Assembly: GCA_013375355.1 (NCBI GenBank)
Contig: JABXJV010000115.1
Location: forward strand, 1-16,090
Direction: 5' to 3'
From: Candidatus Helarchaeota archaeon
GTDB taxonomy: Archaea > Asgardarchaeota > Lokiarchaeia > Helarchaeales > JABXJV01
Length of the DNA stretch: 16,090 nucleotides
Under the pieces are notes generated by a model, which was not told where the DNA came from, searched no databases, and saw nothing but the letters and a program-made list of their open reading frames with translations. Made by a program: the position numbers and the translations under genes. Positions within the stretch are counted from its first letter, which is position 1; every line of letters begins with the position of its first letter. This document shows, piece after piece, positions 12,631-16,090 of the stretch.

Positions 12631-13933
12631 CCGTACCCAGAAATAAACGATTAAAGAGATGAAATGTGTCGAGATGCCTTTCGATAAATGGATCTAATTT
12701 TCCTATAAACATTTTAAGCTCATTTTCAAATACCTTTTCCCATTCTCTTAATCCAATAATTAATAGTTCTTTTAAACGAGGAGAGGGAACATCTGTTAAA
12801 AATAAAAAAGCTTTGGTATATTTTCTTTCTACACAACAAATAATAAAGTCTTGATATTTAATTTCATCTAAACCTTTTGAATCTGCTAAAGATCTTCCAA
12901 AAGTATCAATTGCATGAATAAAACCGGAAATTAAATCCGGATCAGGCGGATTTACTCCCCATACAAGAGTATCTAATGTGTTTCCTGTTCGATTTTCTAG
13001 TAGAATTAAAAATTGCAAATTTTTCCTATCATATTGAATAGAAGCCAATTCAAAACTCTTAACTGGATATAAATTTTTCCCAAATACAACATAATTATCT
13101 GATTTATATTGATTTTTCTCATCAAAGATATATTTTGATATCTTTTTATTAGAATCCGAAACTCTTAAAGGGCTTTCTAAAGCTGATTTTAATTCTCTCT
13201 CCCATCTCTTCTCCTTTGTTGGTGATTTTTTCCCTTTTAATACCCCATAAATTACTCCATGAAATGGATCAACGACATATACCCAAGCTCCAAGATTCTT
13301 CATATCCTGCTTTAATTTAAACCATTTTTTCTTCAAAATAGCTAAAGCTGTTGTAATGAATACAATCCTATCAGAATATTTTGCTCCCTCTATTAGATGA
13401 ACTAATAAATCCTCATATTTATCAACGATTTCATGACCACTCAATAATATAGCTACTTCATTCTTGTTTCCCATAGTTATAAATAAATCCCCAGGAAATC
13501 TATCATCTGTCAAATCATAAACGTTAAATCCTGAATCTGCACTAAAATTTGCAAAGATTTCAACCAATTCATGCAAAGAAACAACATCAAATCTATTAAA
13601 ATATTGTTTTAATTTTGGATTATTAAACAATATATGTCCTAAGTAATCAATAGGATTACTATATCTTGTTCTTATTTCTTCGGAAGCTTCAAAATTTTTA
13701 TGAAATGTTTGATAAAGGAGTAAAATTACTTCTTCTCTGATTTCGATAAATTGAGTTACCTCTAATTCTTGGAGAATGCTTCTCAAATCATTTGTGGTGA
13801 TATTTTCAATTAATTGGAATGGATCAATAAATCCCACCTTTCCTTTTTTATCAGAACTGGATGTTTTCATAAACCAATTTATTTCGTCCTCAACTCTACG
13901 ACTTATTGCGATCTTATCCAATTTTTCAAACAA
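12626..13933 (-). CDS. Longin-like domain protein with uncharacterised N-terminal part (Asgard type)
   Basis: 435 aa, function unknown. The C-terminal part (about 303-430) predicts a longin-like order: strands 307-314 and 319-327, helix 331-350 (the DPDLISGFIHAIDTFGRSLA stretch), strands 357-369 and 372-381, then helices 385-410 and 414-430. Longin folds occur in eukaryotic trafficking proteins and are known to be numerous in Asgard archaea, often beside small GTPases; none is in the window. Residues 1-125 look all-helical. Residues about 145-235 alternate strand and helix (AILLS, RIVFITTALAIL, AWVYVVDPFHGVIYG) in a Rossmann- or nuclease-like rhythm, but I see no intact active-site motif. There is no signal peptide or membrane segment. 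The start is TTG at 13933, since coding-like sequence (SRRVEDEINWF) precedes the first ATG at residue 22; GGGAT lies a few bases upstream. It is divergent from the large helical gene. The longin call rests on pattern recognition only. Confidence 0.6.
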   Translation of the reverse strand: MFEKLDKIAISRRVEDEINWFMKTSSSDKKGKVGFIDPFQLIENITTNDLRSILQELEVTQFIEIREEVILLLYQTFHKNFEASEEIRTRYSNPIDYLGHILFNNPKLKQYFNRFDVVSLHELVEIFANFSADSGFNVYDLTDDRFPGDLFITMGNKNEVAILLSGHEIVDKYEDLLVHLIEGAKYSDRIVFITTALAILKKKWFKLKQDMKNLGAWVYVVDPFHGVIYGVLKGKKSPTKEKRWERELKSALESPLRVSDSNKKISKYIFDEKNQYKSDNYVVFGKNLYPVKSFELASIQYDRKNLQFLILLENRTGNTLDTLVWGVNPPDPDLISGFIHAIDTFGRSLADSKGLDEIKYQDFIICCVERKYTKAFLFLTDVPSPRLKELLIIGLREWEKVFENELKMFIGKLDPFIERHLDTFHLFNRLFLGTA

Positions 13934-13989
13934 AAATATCCCAATTATTTGTTTTTATTATTACCTTATTTAAATTGTAAATTACTTTA

Positions 13990-14006
13990 TGATTCGATAA
14001 GAATCA
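13990..14006. repeat. Inverted repeat TGATTC-GATAA-GAATCA
   Basis: A perfect 6-base inverted repeat with a 5-base spacer, about 57 bases upstream of the longin-like gene's start. It is a possible operator. The half-site AAGAATCA also occurs at 3884-3891 in the GH3/beta-glucuronidase promoter region, which may be coincidence. Confidence 0.35.
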
Positions 14007-14165
14007 ATTTAAATTTAATTTATCTCCTCACGGCATATAATAATCAAATTACTAATATTTAATTTATTCTACAGTTATTTATTTCAACTGATTTTTCAAC
14101 TCAAAATTCTCTAAATTGTAATTTTGATGATAAAATGTATTGAATTTATTAGTTAATGTTTCTTC

Positions 14166-14174
14166 TATTTAAAG
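14166..14174 (+). promoter_or_regulatory. Candidate TATA box of the large helical protein gene
   Basis: TATTTAAAG lies 62-70 bases before the TTG start. Archaeal initiation about 25 bases downstream would leave a leader of roughly 40 bases containing the Shine-Dalgarno. A second copy at 14212-14220 is too close to the start for that. Prediction by position and composition only. Confidence 0.3.
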
Positions 14175-14226
14175 TGATGAATCTAAATTCTTATTAAAAA
14201 ATTAATTTGAATATTTAAAGATAAAA

Positions 14227-14230
14227 GTGA
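14227..14230 (+). promoter_or_regulatory. Ribosome binding site deciding a TTG start
   Basis: GTGA lies 6 bases before TTG 14237. It matches the 3' half of the GGAGGTGA consensus, and its TGA is also the in-frame stop that opens the reading frame, so TTG 14237 is the first usable start. Confidence 0.5.
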
Positions 14231-14236
14231 GAATTA

Positions 14237-16090
14237 TTGGCAGTTGAAGAGGAGATTCAAAGCGAGGAATTACCAAAAATTGAAAAAGTCGAGAAGGAAC
14301 TTGAGGAAACTAGATCTCTTCTTCACAAAGATGAGTTAACTTGGCCATATCAAAAATCAGATTTAAAAAAATTTACAAACAAATTTTTTCCTCAATTTAC
14401 AACTCAAGAAGCAAAAAAATATTATAAATTAAAGCCAAAAAAACTAATTCCAGCTATTGAAAACAAGTTAAAATCAATAGCTGCTGTTTTAAAACCCTTA
14501 GATGATCGACAAAGAGCATTAGAATTTCAAAAAGATTTGTTTGAATTCTTTAGTATTTATTCACCAAAAAAATTGAAAAAGTGTCAGAAAATTCTAAAAA
14601 AAACACCTAGGGGGATAAGAGAGGAATTTTTTTCTGAAGACACTTTGAAATTAGCGAAGAAGAAATCCGATCTTTCACAAAAGCACATATCAGAACTGAT
14701 GCAACTATGGCTTAATATGAGGTATTTTGGAGCGATGTCTATGGGCTTATGTCCTCAATTCCTTAGCCCATTTCTAAAAACTCAAAAATCTTTAAACAAT
14801 AAAAAGGAAGGTATCCAAAAAGCTATTGATTCAATTACGCCTGAAATTAAAACGAAGTCTGAAGAATATAGAAATTGGGTTCATACTAAAACATTCATGG
14901 ATAATGAAAGAAAACTTATGACATTTGGTCCTGAAAGTATTAAAACAATTATCAATTCTTTAAATTCTACATATTATTTATCAGTTAGTGGAGAAATATC
15001 TAAGGGTGAAGCTGAAGAAATCACGAAATTAGTGAGTGAAATAATTAAAGAAGTAGAAGCTATTGAAAATAGGGAAAATAAAAAATTTATTTCAGAAGAA
15101 AACGAAGAGACTATTGAAGAATTATTGAAAAAAATTCAATCAAAACCCAAATTCTTTTTTATTGTTGCACAAATTACAAATGCTTTAATCAAAGATAAAG
15201 ATTTAAATCCAGAGCAGAAAAAAACTTTACAAAATTTAATTAACGTTACGGAATTATTACCCGAGAAATCAAACGAAGCTTTAGAAAATGATGAGCTAAA
15301 AAGAATATTCGGAATTGTTTTTGAACCACTAGAGAATCTGTTAAAGTTAGAGGATCTTAAAGTGGAAACGAAGGCTACTTCCTCACATGTTGAAGATTTA
15401 ACTCTATTGAATGAAGCATTGGAAAAAATTGCTATGTGGATTCTTCACAGAATAATTGAGGAAAAAAAACCAGGATTAAATAACATTTTAGATATTTTCG
15501 ACGGAATTCCTACAATATTGGGGAGTAATATAATAAAATTCATAACCACTAAAAAGGTTAAACTTAATTTGGATAAATTTAAAGAATGTATTATTGAACA
15601 CTTATCAAGAAATGGCATTTATGAAATTTATAGCGGGATTACTGCAGAGAAAAAAGAAAAAATCACGGAACTGGAAGTTGCAGATGAGATAATAATCCCT
15701 CCAGAAGCTGATATGAGATTAGCTCCAATTAATAAACAAATCAAATTTGAATTTATGAAATTTTTAGAAAATGAAAAATTTGAGAAGCAACCTCTCTTTA
15801 ATATCTTAGAAACTAGTAAAATTATTCCAGTGAACCTTGTGGATATGCTTCTTAATACTTCTCAAGATCTATTAGTTAATATCATTAATCTAAATACAAA
15901 AAATGAGTTACATGAAATTATTAATGCTGATCGAACTGAATATGAAGTAAAACTCAAGACTATCTCATTAAAATTAAAACCTTTAATGAAAAAATTTGAT
16001 GATGCACTAATTAATGTTTTAAAAGCACTAAAAGTGGGTAAGCAATTACATGAAAACCTCCTATTATCCGAATTCAAATCAAAAATCGAA
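14237..16090 (+). CDS. Large helical Lys/Glu-rich protein of unknown function, 3'-partial
   Basis: An open frame of 618 codons without a stop, from TTG 14237 to the window edge, so the C-terminus is missing. I do not recognise the family. The protein starts MAVEEEIQSEELPK and its first 35 residues are acidic and coiled-coil-like. The rest is predicted almost wholly alpha-helical and rich in Lys, Glu, Leu and Ile, with few Gly or Cys. There is a more hydrophobic patch around LMQLWLNMRYFGAMSMGLCPQF (about residues 154-175) and another around KFFFIVAQITNALI (about 309-322), neither long enough for a confident membrane helix. No nucleotide-binding, zinc or catalytic motif is visible. A scaffold, coiled-coil or HEAT-like helical repeat protein is possible. 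The start is supported by an in-frame TGA just upstream and a GTGA ribosome site. It is divergent from the longin-like gene. Its length and coding-like composition make it a real gene despite the non-ATG start. Confidence 0.8.
   Translation, partial: MAVEEEIQSEELPKIEKVEKELEETRSLLHKDELTWPYQKSDLKKFTNKFFPQFTTQEAKKYYKLKPKKLIPAIENKLKSIAAVLKPLDDRQRALEFQKDLFEFFSIYSPKKLKKCQKILKKTPRGIREEFFSEDTLKLAKKKSDLSQKHISELMQLWLNMRYFGAMSMGLCPQFLSPFLKTQKSLNNKKEGIQKAIDSITPEIKTKSEEYRNWVHTKTFMDNERKLMTFGPESIKTIINSLNSTYYLSVSGEISKGEAEEITKLVSEIIKEVEAIENRENKKFISEENEETIEELLKKIQSKPKFFFIVAQITNALIKDKDLNPEQKKTLQNLINVTELLPEKSNEALENDELKRIFGIVFEPLENLLKLEDLKVETKATSSHVEDLTLLNEALEKIAMWILHRIIEEKKPGLNNILDIFDGIPTILGSNIIKFITTKKVKLNLDKFKECIIEHLSRNGIYEIYSGITAEKKEKITELEVADEIIIPPEADMRLAPINKQIKFEFMKFLENEKFEKQPLFNILETSKIIPVNLVDMLLNTSQDLLVNIINLNTKNELHEIINADRTEYEVKLKTISLKLKPLMKKFDDALINVLKALKVGKQLHENLLLSEFKSKIE

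Larger units (their letters stand above)
13934..14236. other. AT-rich divergent intergenic region, 303 bases
   Basis: I see no gene here. It must carry the promoters of the two divergent flanking genes. Contents: a small inverted repeat at 13990-14006; a locally less AT-rich CTCCTCACGGCAT at 14026-14038 followed by a TATA-like CATATAATAATC, the best candidate for an additional promoter or a short RNA start; and two copies of TATTTAAAG (14166-14174 and 14212-14220). No stable RNA structure or tRNA signature is visible. Confidence 0.5.

Noticed and set aside
13265..13500. PD-(D/E)XK nuclease domain in the longin-like protein
   Set aside because: The strand/helix rhythm is suggestive, but the expected Asp...Glu-x-Lys active-site spacing is not present in the residues around 149-165.
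14020..14048. Minus-strand GTGAGGAGATAAAT as a ribosome site for a small gene
   Set aside because: The only starts downstream open a frame of a few codons before a stop, so no peptide gene can be supported.
13776..14062. Plus-strand open frames overlapping the start of the longin-like gene
   Set aside because: They are antisense to the N-terminal coding region and extend into AT-rich spacer. Their translations are Phe/Leu/Ile-rich with no domain, and no ribosome binding site precedes them.
13934..14236. tRNA, CRISPR repeat or structured RNA in the long spacer
   Set aside because: There are no regular repeats, no CCA or T-arm-like sequence and no GC-rich stem; the region is nearly pure A and T.
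15862..16077. Minus-strand 71-codon frame near the right edge
   Set aside because: It is antisense to the long plus-strand helical gene, has a Ser/Phe-rich low-complexity translation and no ribosome site.

Overview
The window is a strongly AT-rich stretch that reads as archaeal, most likely from an Asgard (Lokiarchaeia-type) genome. Three things suggest this: short AT-rich promoter regions with TATA-like elements and no convincing bacterial -35/-10 pairs; TTG or GTG starts for several genes; and a protein (12626-13933) whose C-terminal part has the strand/helix order and the DPDLISGF-type motif I associate with longin-like domains of Asgard proteins. The lineage call is inference. The glycosidases alone would fit many anaerobic bacteria.

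Layout. From 36 to 10585 there is a cluster of five glycoside hydrolases without signal peptides. On the minus strand a GH3 beta-xylosidase/beta-glucosidase (1635-3812) is followed by a GH20 beta-N-acetylhexosaminidase (36-1589), and a ribosome-binding-site-like GGAG at the left edge suggests the operon continues outside the window. A beta-glucuronidase of the UidA type (3942-5666, plus) is divergent from the GH3 gene. It converges, with only 4 bases between stop codons, on a LacZ-type GH2 beta-galactosidase (5671-8802, minus). LacZ lies downstream of a compact third GH2 enzyme (8834-10585, minus). From 10680 to 12596 (plus) is a RACo-like reductive activator of corrinoid proteins, with an N-terminal [2Fe-2S] ferredoxin domain and an ASKHA ATPase domain. 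It converges on the longin-like protein. After a 303-base AT-rich intergenic region, a large helical, Lys/Glu-rich protein starts at TTG 14237 on the plus strand and runs off the right edge, 618 codons without a stop.

How the genes work together. The five glycosidases are exo-acting families that together could remove beta-linked GlcNAc/GalNAc, glucuronate, galactose and xylose or glucose from oligosaccharides in the cytoplasm. No sugar transporter, polysaccharide lyase, endo-glycanase or regulator gene is in the window, so uptake and first-step depolymerisation must be encoded elsewhere. The corrinoid activator belongs to methyl-transfer (Wood-Ljungdahl or methyltransferase) metabolism, and its partner corrinoid protein is not in the window. 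The longin-like protein and the large helical protein are divergent neighbours of unknown function and are the least explained part of the sequence. No tRNA, rRNA, CRISPR array, insertion sequence or prophage feature was seen.
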